A stretch of DNA of 64,000 nt from CBDBKE01 sp965218055. GTDB taxonomy: Bacteria; Acidobacteriota; Terriglobia; JAJPHL01; JAPKYU01. A program made the translations under genes and the position numbers. Shown here piece after piece: positions 17,177-25,359 of this stretch. The stretch spans positions 372,001 to 436,000 of the forward strand of contig CBDCKA010000001.1 in NCBI GenBank assembly GCA_965218055.1. Reading direction: 5' to 3'. Positions within the stretch are counted from its first letter, which is position 1. Every line of letters starts with the position of its first letter. The notes beneath the pieces are model-generated. The model searched no databases. It was not told where the DNA came from and saw nothing but the letters and a program-made list of their open reading frames with translations.

Positions 17177-18054
17177 GGGTGGTAGAAGCCCGCCGTGCCG
17201 CGCTCGGCGATGGCCAGCAGCCGGCCGTCCGGAGCCAGTACCTTGATGCGCGGCCAGGTAAGCGGGGGGGAGGTGCGGAAGTCGCGGCCGTGCAGCACGG
17301 CCGCCACCACCGCCGGCGGCAGCTTGTAGGCGGGAAATTCCGGCAGCAGCGATTCGGAGGGCAGCAGCGCCTCGGCGGCGCGCTGCTCAGCCCGCAACTG
17401 GCGCAGCTGCTCCAGCGTGCGTGCCTCCTTCTCTGTGAACTCGCCCGACGCCAGGCGGCGCAGTTCGGTCACGTGCGCCCCGCAGCGGAGCCGGCGCCCG
17501 ATGTCGTGCACCAGAGAGCGCACATAAGCTCCGCCCGAGCATAGGACGCGGAAGCGCAGCAGCGGCGGCTCCCAGGCCAGCAGCGTTAGCTCCTTGATCT
17601 GCACTTGCACCGGCGCCAACTCCACCTGCTGGCGCCGGCGGGCCAGCTCGTAGGCCTTCACGCCGCCCACCTTCTTGGCTGAGACCGGCGGCGGCGGCTG
17701 CTCGTATTCGCCTGTGAACTCGCCAAAGACGACCTCCAGCTCCTCAGTGGAAACCTCCGGCGTCACCTCGGAGGTGGTTGGGGCGCCAGTACGGTCGTAG
17801 GTATCGGTAGCAAAACCCAGCCGCATCCAGCCTTCGTAGAGTTTGTCGCGGTCGCGGTAGAACTTCGCCAGTCGGGTGGCGCGGCCCACCACCAGCGGTA
17901 ATACGCCGGTGGCGATGGGGTCCAGCGTCCCCAGGTGCCCGACGCGTTTCATCGCAAGGATCCGCCGGGCCTGGAGCACCACATCGTGCGAAGTGATGTC
18001 GGTCGGCTTGTCGAGCACCAGTACGCCGTCCACAGCTTCCAGCTTACCCGCCAT
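17161..18054 (-). CDS. truB: tRNA pseudouridine(55) synthase TruB
   Basis: 297 residues. GVLVLDKPTDITSHDVV is the family N-terminus and HLGTLDPIATGVLPL carries the catalytic Asp that attacks U55 of the T-loop. The C-terminal PUA-like part is present and length is normal. TruB isomerises U55 to pseudouridine in nearly all tRNAs. A perfect-but-one 21-bp duplication at the 5' end gives two starts: ATG 18054 (chosen) and GTG 18075, the latter adding a second copy of the peptide MAGKLEA. In many bacteria truB follows rbfA/infB; here it stands alone. Confidence 0.93.
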   Translation of the reverse strand: MAGKLEAVDGVLVLDKPTDITSHDVVLQARRILAMKRVGHLGTLDPIATGVLPLVVGRATRLAKFYRDRDKLYEGWMRLGFATDTYDRTGAPTTSEVTPEVSTEELEVVFGEFTGEYEQPPPPVSAKKVGGVKAYELARRRQQVELAPVQVQIKELTLLAWEPPLLRFRVLCSGGAYVRSLVHDIGRRLRCGAHVTELRRLASGEFTEKEARTLEQLRQLRAEQRAAEALLPSESLLPEFPAYKLPPAVVAAVLHGRDFRTSPPLTWPRIKVLAPDGRLLAIAERGTAGFYHPSIVL

Positions 18055-18075
18055 AGCTTCCAGCTTACCCGCCAC
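18034..18075 (+). repeat. 21-bp tandem duplication at the truB start
   Basis: Units 18034-18054 and 18055-18075 match at 20 of 21 bases; the one difference turns the ATG of the inner copy into GTG in the outer copy. Translated, it duplicates (M)AGKLEA at the N-terminus. Confidence 0.85.
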
Positions 18076-18256
18076 GGCTGGTTGGCGTCAAAGTCCCCCG
18101 TGCGGCGCGCGCGCGACACCTGCGACCTGGGTCTTGCTGTGAAGCTTACAGGATGGCGTACCACTGGAGTAGGAATGGCCCGGGACGCCGTCGGCGCGCC
18201 ACAGGCGCACGAACGCTGCGACGCCCGCCGGGCTTGCAATGGGTGAGGAAACCGCC

Positions 18257-18940
18257 CTAGCCGACAGCCCGTGCAGGCCAGAGCGTCCGCTGGATCCTGT
18301 GGCGATCGACCCGGCAGCAGGCGCGCTTCAGCTCCACCAAGCCGCGGCGCTGGAAGTCGTTGAGGATTTCCGAAACCGTGGTCCGGGTGGAACCCACCAG
18401 GTAGGCCAAATCCTCCTGCCGCAGGCGCACCGGAACAGTGGCCATGCCGGGCCCGTCCGGCACGTGACGCAGCAGTTCCACCAGACGGCGGGCCACTCGC
18501 TGTGGCACATCCTCGTTCACGACGCTGTACCAGAGACGGCGGGCCTGGGCGGCGCGCCGGCAGTACAGGCCCAGCAGCCGCCGGCCCAGGCTGGGCTGGG
18601 CGCCGTTGGAGTTGCTGGCGAGTAGTTGTTCGAAGGGAAAGGCACGCACCACAGTCGGCTCCAGCGCCTCCGCCTGCTCCTCCCGACGGCCCGAGCCGCC
18701 GAGGAAGAATTCGCCGAACACTTCCTCCGGCAGCACAATTTCCAGAATGAGCGGGCGCGGCCCAGGAACCCAGACCTTAACCGCCCCCTGGAGCAGCAGG
18801 AGCAATTCCGCACCCGGTTCGCCTGCCCGATAGACGGACTCGCCGGCGGAATATTTACGCAGCCGGGAAACCTGCAAAAGGCGCTCGGCTTCCACCGCTG
18901 ACAACCCTGCAAAAAGATGGTTCTCGATTCGCTCAGCCAT
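18257..18940 (-). CDS. Crp/Fnr-family transcriptional regulator
   Basis: 227 residues: an N-terminal cyclic-nucleotide-binding-type beta barrel (residues 1-120; YSAGESVYRAGEPGAELLLLL and EIVLPEEVFGEFFLGG) and a C-terminal winged helix-turn-helix (RQEDLAYLVGSTRTTVSEIL). Fnr-type cluster cysteines are absent from the N-terminus, and the classical cAMP-contact signature is not exact, so the effector is unknown. It presumably controls genes elsewhere or itself. The ATG at 18940 has GAGGTGGG upstream. Confidence 0.85.
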   Translation of the reverse strand: MAERIENHLFAGLSAVEAERLLQVSRLRKYSAGESVYRAGEPGAELLLLLQGAVKVWVPGPRPLILEIVLPEEVFGEFFLGGSGRREEQAEALEPTVVRAFPFEQLLASNSNGAQPSLGRRLLGLYCRRAAQARRLWYSVVNEDVPQRVARRLVELLRHVPDGPGMATVPVRLRQEDLAYLVGSTRTTVSEILNDFQRRGLVELKRACCRVDRHRIQRTLWPARAVG

Positions 18941-19175
18941 TTACCCACCTCGCTGCTGAACTAGAAACTTTGTGACTCATTATATCAGCAGTCCTGCAAA
19001 AAAGCACCACCAGCAGCACAGCAGCACAAATGCCACCCTTGCTGGTGAGATGCGAGTTCGGTGGTCAAAGATTCAGATTAAATTTCTGCTGCAGCGGAGA
19101 TCATGGGGGAGAGAGGTTCATGCGGAAAGCCGTCGAGACCCGAATGGCGCAATGTGGGCGCGCGAGGATTACCGT
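18941..19175. other. Intergenic region with weak inverted repeat
   Basis: No gene seen in these 235 bases. It holds an 8-base inverted repeat (CACCAGCA at 19008-19015, TGCTGGTG at 19040-19047) upstream of the Crp/Fnr gene and an AT-rich TCATTATATCAG at about 18977. Either could belong to that gene's control region. Confidence 0.3.
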
Positions 19176-19904
19176 CTACCGCTGGTAAAGGTAAAGCACG
19201 TGCCGGCGGTTGTTGTCCTCCTCGATCACGTTTTCGACCTGGTACGGCTCCCAGCCGGGCACTTCAAAGTCGTGGGCAACGACCCGCGCCCCCTTCTTCA
19301 AGTACTTCTCCATTCTCGGCCGCAGTTTTACGTTGGCGGCGGGCAGCAGGTAGAGGGTCACCACGGTGGCCGGGCTCAAATCGACTTGCAGCATGTCGCC
19401 GTGAACCACCCTCACCTTGTCCTGAAGATTCAACTCGTTGACGCGGGCCAGGCTCTGCTTGTACAAGCTTTCGTCCAGTTCCACGCCAACGGCATTGGCG
19501 CCGAATTTCCGCGCGGCCATGATGGGAATGCGACCATCGCCGGAACCCATGTCATAGACGGTATCCAGGGGCCCGACTTCGGCCAGCTGCAGCATTCGCT
19601 CGACCAACATGAGTGGCGAAGGCACAAAGGGCACCAGCGACGGTCCAGGCTTCCCCTCGACCGTCTCGGCCAGATGAACGTGGCTCTTCGCTTCCGTGCC
19701 GGTGGTTGTCAGGCCACCGACGCGTGGCAGGTCATTGTTGGTATAGATGCGAGTGGCTTTGGGCCGGGTCCTTTTCTGGGCGCGGTTGCGGCGCGCCGCA
19801 TCGCCTAACGACTGCGCCCAGCTTGCAGAGCCCACCAGCACGACTGCCACCCCTACGCTGAGGAGGCGACAAACAAAGCCCGGCTGCTTATCCATAAGGG
19901 GCAT
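19176..19904 (-). CDS. Exported FAM173/ATPSCKMT-like SAM methyltransferase
   Basis: 242 residues. An N-terminal signal peptide (CRLLSVGVAVVLVGSASWA-Q, cleavage near residue 30) and a basic spacer precede a class I methyltransferase domain: FVPSPLMLVERMLQLAEV, SAM motif YDMGSGDGRIPI (117-128), acidic VGVELDE, and LYLLPAANVKLRPRM. The order resembles the FAM173/ATPSCKMT lysine methyltransferase group. A methyltransferase with an export signal is odd because SAM is cytoplasmic; the hydrophobic segment may instead be a membrane anchor. No partner gene is obvious. Start choice (19904 or 19895) does not affect the signal. Confidence 0.75.
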   Translation of the reverse strand: MPLMDKQPGFVCRLLSVGVAVVLVGSASWAQSLGDAARRNRAQKRTRPKATRIYTNNDLPRVGGLTTTGTEAKSHVHLAETVEGKPGPSLVPFVPSPLMLVERMLQLAEVGPLDTVYDMGSGDGRIPIMAARKFGANAVGVELDESLYKQSLARVNELNLQDKVRVVHGDMLQVDLSPATVVTLYLLPAANVKLRPRMEKYLKKGARVVAHDFEVPGWEPYQVENVIEEDNNRRHVLYLYQR

Positions 19905-19922
19905 CTTACACGGCCTGCGAAC

Positions 19923-20237
19923 TCAGATCTTGAACAGGTTGTCGAATTTCTTGCGGGTTTCGTCCGCGGAGGAGCCGGCTTTACCCCTTGCCCCGCGGCC
20001 CTCCGCTAGCAGGGGCCGGAAATAGTCGCAGTAGTTGGCTTCTTCCTTGTAGCGCACCCATTCGGCCTGCGTTTCGCGGCACTCGTTGTGGACATGGGCG
20101 TCGTAGAAGCCGCAGTTCAGGCAACAATGCAGGTCGGCCGAGCAGTTGGGGCAGACTTCCCGGGGTCCCACCTTGCTCCCCGATGAGAGCGGAATGGCCT
20201 CCCCGCATTTAAAGCAAGAAAAGACCGGCGAAGGCAC
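19923..20237 (-). CDS. Small cysteine-rich zinc-binding protein
   Basis: 104 residues with CFKCG, CPNCS, CCLNCGFYD and the distal H-x-x-C/CDYF cluster, enough ligands for two zinc ribbons. The C-terminal 30 residues are charged. Cytoplasmic; DNA, RNA or protein binding is plausible but unproven. It reads leftward 18 bp upstream of the exported methyltransferase gene, so both may be cotranscribed, and is divergent from ubiX. Confidence 0.65.
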   Translation of the reverse strand: MPSPVFSCFKCGEAIPLSSGSKVGPREVCPNCSADLHCCLNCGFYDAHVHNECRETQAEWVRYKEEANYCDYFRPLLAEGRGARGKAGSSADETRKKFDNLFKI

Positions 20238-20332
20238 CCCGCGATTTTACCACCGACGCCCCGCATTCCCGGCCGGGAGCCTTGAACACCCTTGCGCAAG
20301 GGTTAAGCGCGCGCCCCGTTGCTTCATTGGCT

Positions 20333-20371
20333 GCCGAAACCCGACGCCGAAATCCGACACCGAAATCCGAT
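20333..20371. repeat. 13-bp tandem repeat, three units, upstream of ubiX
   Basis: Three directly adjacent units, 20333-20345, 20346-20358 and 20359-20371, consensus RCCGAAAYCCGAY, followed by the perfect palindrome CCGATATCGG (20367-20376) just before a TATAAT. Spacing and position fit a multi-site operator. Confidence 0.6.
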
Positions 20372-20382
20372 ATCGGGAGCGG

Positions 20383-20388
20383 TATAAT
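20383..20388 (+). promoter_or_regulatory. Candidate -10 box (TATAAT) of ubiX
   Basis: A perfect TATAAT ending seven bases before GTG 20395. Transcription would begin about at the start codon, so ubiX may be leaderless. No recognisable -35; the 13-bp repeats occupy that place, which suggests activator-dependent expression. Confidence 0.45.
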
Positions 20389-20394
20389 CCGCTG

Positions 20395-20973
20395 GTGCGC
20401 CTGATCGTCGGAATCTCGGGGGCTAGCGGTGCCATCTATGGGGTGCGCCTGCTGGAGGTGCTGCGCAACGAGCGCAGTGTGGAAACCCACCTGCTGATTT
20501 CACGGGCCGCCGAACGCACCATCGCCTGGGAGACTTCCTACACAGTGGAGCGCGTCCGGACCCTGGCCGACAGCTGGTACCCGGTGCAGGACATTGCCGC
20601 GGAGCTGTCCAGCGGCTCCTTCCGGACCGAGGGTATGGTCATCGCGCCTTGCTCAGTCAAGACCCTGGCTTCGGTGGCTACCGGGGTGTGCGACAACCTG
20701 CTGGCGCGGGCGGCCGACGTGACGCTGAAAGAACGGCGACGCCTGGTCCTGCTGGTGCGTGAGGCGCCATTGACCTTGACCCACATCCGCAACCTGGAAA
20801 CCGTGACCCAGATGGGCGCCATCGTCGCCCCTCCGGTACCTGCCTTTTACAACCATCCGCAGTCGGTGGACGACATCGTCAACCACACCGTGGGGCGCGT
20901 GCTCGACCTGTTTGGCCTCGACGTCGGAATCGTGAAGCGCTGGGAGGGAATGCGGCAGCCCACCGCTCCTTAG
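20395..20973 (+). CDS. ubiX: Flavin prenyltransferase UbiX
   Basis: 192 residues starting VRLIVGISGASGAIYGVRLLEVL, with the family motifs ISGASGA, PCSVKTLASVATG, VREAPLTLTHIRNL and PPVPAFYNHP. UbiX joins dimethylallyl phosphate to FMN to make prenylated FMN, the cofactor of UbiD-type decarboxylases in quinone or aromatic metabolism. GTG 20395 gives the family N-terminus; upstream frame is non-homologous. No ubiD is in the window. The gene lacks a ribosome-binding site but has a -10 box directly before the start. Confidence 0.93.
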   Translation: MRLIVGISGASGAIYGVRLLEVLRNERSVETHLLISRAAERTIAWETSYTVERVRTLADSWYPVQDIAAELSSGSFRTEGMVIAPCSVKTLASVATGVCDNLLARAADVTLKERRRLVLLVREAPLTLTHIRNLETVTQMGAIVAPPVPAFYNHPQSVDDIVNHTVGRVLDLFGLDVGIVKRWEGMRQPTAP

Positions 20974-21061
20974 CCTGAACCTCTGCACCGACGAACAAGC
21001 CCCTGCTCCTCCCATCATTGTGCTTGCCCCAAGGGGAGTGCTGACCTAGACTAGCTGCGCT

Positions 21062-22324
21062 TTGGCCCGGTTGCTTCCCCTGCTGCTGGTGTTGGTGGGG
21101 TTCCCGCACTTTCCCTTTGCGCAAACCGCTTCAGGGCTGGTGTCCGCCCTGGAACGAGCCCTGGAACAGAAGCGGCTCCTGGAGCCGGCCGGATCGAGCG
21201 CCTGGGAAATCCACTCGCGGCTGCAAGAGTCGAACCTGCCGGAGGCAGACAAGATCGCCGCCCGCCAGAAGTTGGTCGCGGCGTTGAGGGAAGCCGGGGA
21301 GAAGACGCTGCGCGCCTACATGGAGACGCGGGACCCGCGTCCCACCGGACCCACCGATCTGCTGGAAGCCGACCTCAGCGCCGAGGAGTTTGAGCGCGCT
21401 GCGCGCTTCTTTGAACGGGCGTCGGAACTGGAGCCGGACCAGGGGGTGTTGCGCGCTCGCTACCAGTTCTGCCGTGGCCGCGCTCTGCTGGCGAGGGGGC
21501 TGTGGCGGGAAGCCCGACCCCTTCTACGGCAATCCATTGCGCTGGACTCCACAGTGCCCTATGGCTACAACGGCCTCGGTATCACCTACCTGATGGAGCA
21601 GCGGCCCCAGGACTCGGTGCCCTATTTTCAGATGGCCATCCAGCGCGCTCCCCACTGGATCTACGTCCGCCACAACCTGGCTCTGGCGTACTTCGCCCTC
21701 CGCGAGTATGAATCCGCCGAGCGGGAGTGGGTGGTCGCCACCCTGTATGCGCCGAAGCTGGCTTTCCTGCACGTGAACCTTGGAGTGCTTTACTTGCAAG
21801 CCGGGAAGGCCCGCGAGGCGCGTCGGGAATTGCAGCACGCGCAGGAACTGGATCCCGACGGGCCAGTCACCAACCACAACTTGGCGGTCCTTTTTGAAAT
21901 GGGACGGCGTCCGAAGGAAGCCGAGAAGCACTACCGCAAAGCGGTCCGGGCGGACCCGCGCCAAGTGGCCCCGCGTCTGAACCTGGCCCGACTCTACCGG
22001 CGCAGCGGCCGGATTGAGAAGGCCGAGCAGGAACTGCGAGCCGCTCTGAAGATTGATTCGAGCAATTCGGCTGTCCACGAAGAGCTGGGCACGCTGTTGC
22101 TGGCGGCGGGGCGCGAGGCCGAAGCCGAAAATGAACTGCTGGCCGCCGTCTCCACCGACCCTGCGACGCCGCGCGCCTTGGAGGCGCTGGGCGACCTCTA
22201 CGCCGGCCGGCGCAACTTTACCGAAGCGTTGGACCACTACCGGCAGGCGCTGGCTCGCACCACCGACCCGCGCGCGCGCCAGCAGTTGCAGCTCAAGATT
22301 TCCGCCCTCGGCACGCCCCGCTGA
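21062..22324 (+). CDS. Exported TPR-repeat protein
   Basis: 420 residues. Signal peptide (LLPLLLVLVGFPHFPFA-Q), then a charged helical section and about seven tetratricopeptide repeats from residue 105 on (for example GYNGLGITYLMEQRPQDSVP, HVNLGVLYLQAGKAREARRE, RLNLARLYRRSGRIEKAEQE). TPRs form a superhelix for protein-protein contacts, probably in the periplasm. The only sensible start is TTG 21062. A TAGACT lies about 10 bases upstream, so this message too may have almost no leader. Partner unknown. Confidence 0.75.
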   Translation: MARLLPLLLVLVGFPHFPFAQTASGLVSALERALEQKRLLEPAGSSAWEIHSRLQESNLPEADKIAARQKLVAALREAGEKTLRAYMETRDPRPTGPTDLLEADLSAEEFERAARFFERASELEPDQGVLRARYQFCRGRALLARGLWREARPLLRQSIALDSTVPYGYNGLGITYLMEQRPQDSVPYFQMAIQRAPHWIYVRHNLALAYFALREYESAEREWVVATLYAPKLAFLHVNLGVLYLQAGKAREARRELQHAQELDPDGPVTNHNLAVLFEMGRRPKEAEKHYRKAVRADPRQVAPRLNLARLYRRSGRIEKAEQELRAALKIDSSNSAVHEELGTLLLAAGREAEAENELLAAVSTDPATPRALEALGDLYAGRRNFTEALDHYRQALARTTDPRARQQLQLKISALGTPR

Positions 22325-22409
22325 GATGTCTGCCGACATGAGATCCAGCGCAGAGTCAGACTTCCCCTCTTTTCCCGTAATTGCGCGCGTAGGCTAATCT
22401 CTCACCAAC

Positions 22410-23156
22410 CTAGGGAGGTGGGGCGCTGGCCTTTTCCGCTTCGCAGATGTAGCCGAGAGTGAAGTCGCGCCGGCGGTCGAGCGCGTCGGAAAAGTAGAAC
22501 AGCAGAGGAATCAGAAACCCGAACAGCGGCGCCAGCAGCACGAATAGCGGCCACTTCAGCCCACCCTGAAAGAAACTGAGCAGGTTCACGGAGCGGCGGG
22601 CCATCAGCCAGAAGAAGCCGCCAACCGCTTCGAGCTTGCGCACCCGCAAGCCCGCGCCCTCCAGCAGATGCTCCACCCCATAGCGGGTGAAGCGGAAGTA
22701 GTCGTGGGGGGCCTGATGCACCTCCCATTCCTGGGGCACCACAAGCAGAAGCCGCCCGCCCGGGCGCAGCACGCGCGCCGTCTCCCGCAGTACGCGCTGA
22801 GGCTCGCGCGTGTGCTCCAGCACCACCACGCTGATGGCGGCGTCGAAGGCTGCCGTCTCCAGCGGCAATTGCTCCAGGTCCCCGAGCAGGTGGAGCCGCG
22901 AGTAGTCCCAGGAAACGTCTCCGACGGTATTGTCCAGCGCCACGTAGCGATGCCGGGCAAACAGTGGGGCGTAGCGGCACTGGCCCGCGCCTGCATCGAG
23001 CACCCGGGAATCTGCCGGGAGCGACGCCGCGAAGGCAGCCACTGCTTCCTCAGCGCGGCCCTCGAACGGGTCGAGGGCGCGCAGCAGGAAGCGAGGCAAG
23101 AGGCGCTCAGCGGCGCGGCGCACGCGCGCGTCTAGCACTTTTTGCGCCTCCAGCAT
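22410..23156 (-). CDS. Class I SAM-dependent methyltransferase with C-terminal hydrophobic segment
   Basis: 248 residues: VLDAGAGQCRYAPLF (SAM motif I), VALDNT, LPLETAAFDAAISVVVLEH and LRPGGRLLLVVPQEWE, the usual class I order, ending with a hydrophobic stretch (WPLFVLLAPLFGFLIPLLFYF). Last gene in the leftward polysaccharide cluster, so it probably methylates a sugar or lipid-linked glycan at the membrane. The start is 6 bp after the upstream methyltransferase's stop, at an imperfect direct repeat. Confidence 0.8.
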   Translation of the reverse strand: MLEAQKVLDARVRRAAERLLPRFLLRALDPFEGRAEEAVAAFAASLPADSRVLDAGAGQCRYAPLFARHRYVALDNTVGDVSWDYSRLHLLGDLEQLPLETAAFDAAISVVVLEHTREPQRVLRETARVLRPGGRLLLVVPQEWEVHQAPHDYFRFTRYGVEHLLEGAGLRVRKLEAVGGFFWLMARRSVNLLSFFQGGLKWPLFVLLAPLFGFLIPLLFYFSDALDRRRDFTLGYICEAEKASAPPP

Positions 23157-23187
23157 GCCGAGTTAGCACTTCTGAGCCTCCAACATG
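23133..23187. repeat. 31-bp-period duplication at a gene junction
   Basis: Segment 23133-23157 recurs imperfectly at 23164-23187. On the minus strand both copies encode MLEAQK: one is the start of the downstream methyltransferase, the other the last codons of the upstream one (MLEAQKC-stop). Confidence 0.7.
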
Positions 23188-24110
23188 ATTGTGGCGCCGC
23201 GCCCGGCCACGGCCTCGGCGACAGCCCAGGGCAGGGCCGCCAGTACCAGCGCGAAGTAGGCCAGATCCAGCGCCAGCCGCTGCCCCACCCCTTCCCTGCG
23301 GCGCACCAGCCGCCCCATCGGGTCCAGGCCCGGCGACAGGCTGGTGGCCAGCGCGGCAGGATTATCGCGCAGGGAGAAGTGTTTTGCGCTGCCAATTCTG
23401 AATCCAGATTGCTCCACCAATCGCTCCAGGTCGCAGCGGCGGAAGTCGACCAGGTGCCGTGGCACGTCCAAGCCACTCCAACGCGCCCCCAGCGCCGCGG
23501 CTTGCCAGCTTGCCGCGTTGGGCACCTGCACGATCAACCGTCCCGACGGCCGCAGGACCTGGTGGGCGAAGCGCAGCGCGCAGGCCGGGTCAGGCACATG
23601 CTCCAAAAAGTGGAACATGCTCACCGCGTCAAAGCTTTCCGACGGCAGCGGAGCGGCGCGGTAATCGGCCGAAAGCGCCGCCACGCCCTGGGCGTGCGCG
23701 GCCGCCAGCGCCGGCAGGGAATGATCCATCCCCATGCAAGAATACCCCCGCTGCCGCAGGGCGGCCATCAGGTCTCCGGTGCCGCAGCCGACATCCAGGA
23801 TGCGCGCCGGGGGCGGCCCCACGGCGCGGGTGACAAAAGCCACATGGTCGCGCAGCACCGTGCTGCGGTAGACCCTCTCCAGGCTCCGGGCGACGCCTCC
23901 TTGCCGCGCTGCCCCCCACCAGTAGCTTTCGGGGTAGAAACGGTCCAGTTCCTCCCGAGACGGCTGCGGCGACAGATAAAGAACGCCGCAGCTACCGCAC
24001 TCGGCCACCGTGAATTGCTTTTCCGTGGTGCGAAACAGGCGGTCGGAGCAGCGGTAGCGAGGCCGCGCCTGGTCGGTTCCGCACAAGGGGCAGGCGGAGG
24101 TATCGCTCAT
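23163..24110 (-). CDS. Zinc-ribbon class I SAM methyltransferase
   Basis: 315 residues. An N-terminal zinc ribbon (CPLCG and CGSCG, residues 7-43) precedes a Methyltransf_23-type domain with LDVGCGTGDLMAAL, MDHSLPALA, SFDAVSMFHFLEHVPDP and LRPSGRLIVQVPN. This zinc-ribbon architecture is typical of sugar O-methyltransferases in polysaccharide clusters. The last six codons look like a duplicated copy of the next gene's start. Start ATG overlaps the upstream glycosyltransferase stop by four bases. Confidence 0.85.
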   Translation of the reverse strand: MSDTSACPLCGTDQARPRYRCSDRLFRTTEKQFTVAECGSCGVLYLSPQPSREELDRFYPESYWWGAARQGGVARSLERVYRSTVLRDHVAFVTRAVGPPPARILDVGCGTGDLMAALRQRGYSCMGMDHSLPALAAAHAQGVAALSADYRAAPLPSESFDAVSMFHFLEHVPDPACALRFAHQVLRPSGRLIVQVPNAASWQAAALGARWSGLDVPRHLVDFRRCDLERLVEQSGFRIGSAKHFSLRDNPAALATSLSPGLDPMGRLVRRREGVGQRLALDLAYFALVLAALPWAVAEAVAGRGATIMLEAQKC

Positions 24111-25177
24111 GCCGCCTCCGCCGGTCCGGCTGACTCGTGATGCTGCGCGGTCTGAAAGGCCAGCTCGCGCGCACTGATTCGGAAACGCCGAAGCAGTTGC
24201 AGAAACTCGCGGTCCGAGAGCTTACGCCCGTGGCGAACCCGGCGGCGCTTGCGCCACGCGCCGGGTAGCCCCGCCAGCGCCTGCCCGTAGGCCCGCAGCA
24301 GGCAGCGCAACAACGGCCACCAGCCGCGCTGTCTGGTGAACTGTCCTGCCTCCCCGCGGCCTCGCACGGCGGCCAGTGCGTTGGCCGCCAGTCGGGCGAC
24401 GGTGTAAAAAGGGTTCAGCAGGAGCAAGCGCCAGGGAAACAGCTTCACGGCCAGCCACACCCGGTTGCGTTCCACCAGCACCAGCCGGCGCTCGGAGAAG
24501 CGGCCCAGCGTCGAGGAGTGATGATGGTAAACGATTCCCGTAGGCACGTACATGCAGCGCCAGCCGGCCAGCCGCGCGCGCAACCCCAGTTCGGCGTCGT
24601 CGCCGTAGGCAAAAAAGTCTTCGTCGAACATGCCGGCGCTTTCAAACACTCGCCGGTCGTAGAGAGCAGCGCATCCGTCCGGCAGCAGCACCTCTTCCGG
24701 GCGATCGTACTGGCCGCGGTCCGGCTCGCCACAACCCCGGCCCCGGTTCTGCCCGTCGGGATAGATCAGGTGGCCGACCTTGTCTATGACATCGCGGGTC
24801 TCGTAGAACAGGATCTTCGAGGCGCACATGCCGACGTCCTGCCCGGCGCGCAAGCCGCTGAGCAACTCTTCCAGCCAGCGAGGTTCGGCCTCGGCATCAT
24901 TGTTCAGCAGGGCAATGTAGCGACCGCGCGACTGGAGGATGCCCTGGTTGTTGGCGGCACAGAACCCACGGTTCTCGGTGTTGCGGATGAGCACGACTTC
25001 GGGGAACTCTTCGAGCACCATGGTCGGAGAGCTGTCCTCCGAACCATTGTCCACGACAATCAGCTCGAAGCTGCGGAAGGTTTGGGCTCGCAGTGAAAGC
25101 AGGCACGCGCGCAGCAGGTCACGCCGGTTCCAGTTCGCTACGATCACGGAGACTTCTGGGGCTGATCCTGTCACCAT
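24107..25177 (-). CDS. GT2 family glycosyltransferase (rhamnosyltransferase-like)
   Basis: 356 residues: VSVIVANWNRRDLL, VVDNGSEDSS, NRGFCAANNQG, ALLNNDAE (the DxD-equivalent) and FFAYGDDAELGLRARLAGW. This is the WbbL/rhamnosyl-type GT2 layout and should add a sugar to a growing lipid-linked glycan on the cytoplasmic side. The C-terminal half is basic and partly hydrophobic, fitting a membrane-associated enzyme. It is separated from the main cluster by the 25.2-26.8 kb interruption yet coupled to the methyltransferase downstream. Confidence 0.88.
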   Translation of the reverse strand: MVTGSAPEVSVIVANWNRRDLLRACLLSLRAQTFRSFELIVVDNGSEDSSPTMVLEEFPEVVLIRNTENRGFCAANNQGILQSRGRYIALLNNDAEAEPRWLEELLSGLRAGQDVGMCASKILFYETRDVIDKVGHLIYPDGQNRGRGCGEPDRGQYDRPEEVLLPDGCAALYDRRVFESAGMFDEDFFAYGDDAELGLRARLAGWRCMYVPTGIVYHHHSSTLGRFSERRLVLVERNRVWLAVKLFPWRLLLLNPFYTVARLAANALAAVRGRGEAGQFTRQRGWWPLLRCLLRAYGQALAGLPGAWRKRRRVRHGRKLSDREFLQLLRRFRISARELAFQTAQHHESAGPAEAA

Positions 25178-25359
25178 TGAATTGGCTAATTCAGTGATTG
25201 TACAGTGTGAGGCTTGGAAGTGGCCAAACGAGAATGACTAGCCGACCTGGGAAAAACAATGCGGTTTCCGCGCCAGTCCGCCGTCTGGTGGTTTTTGTCG
25301 TAGGCTGACCGGGACCGGCCTTATCCAGGCCAGCAGAAATCTGGAGCTAGGTAGTTCGA

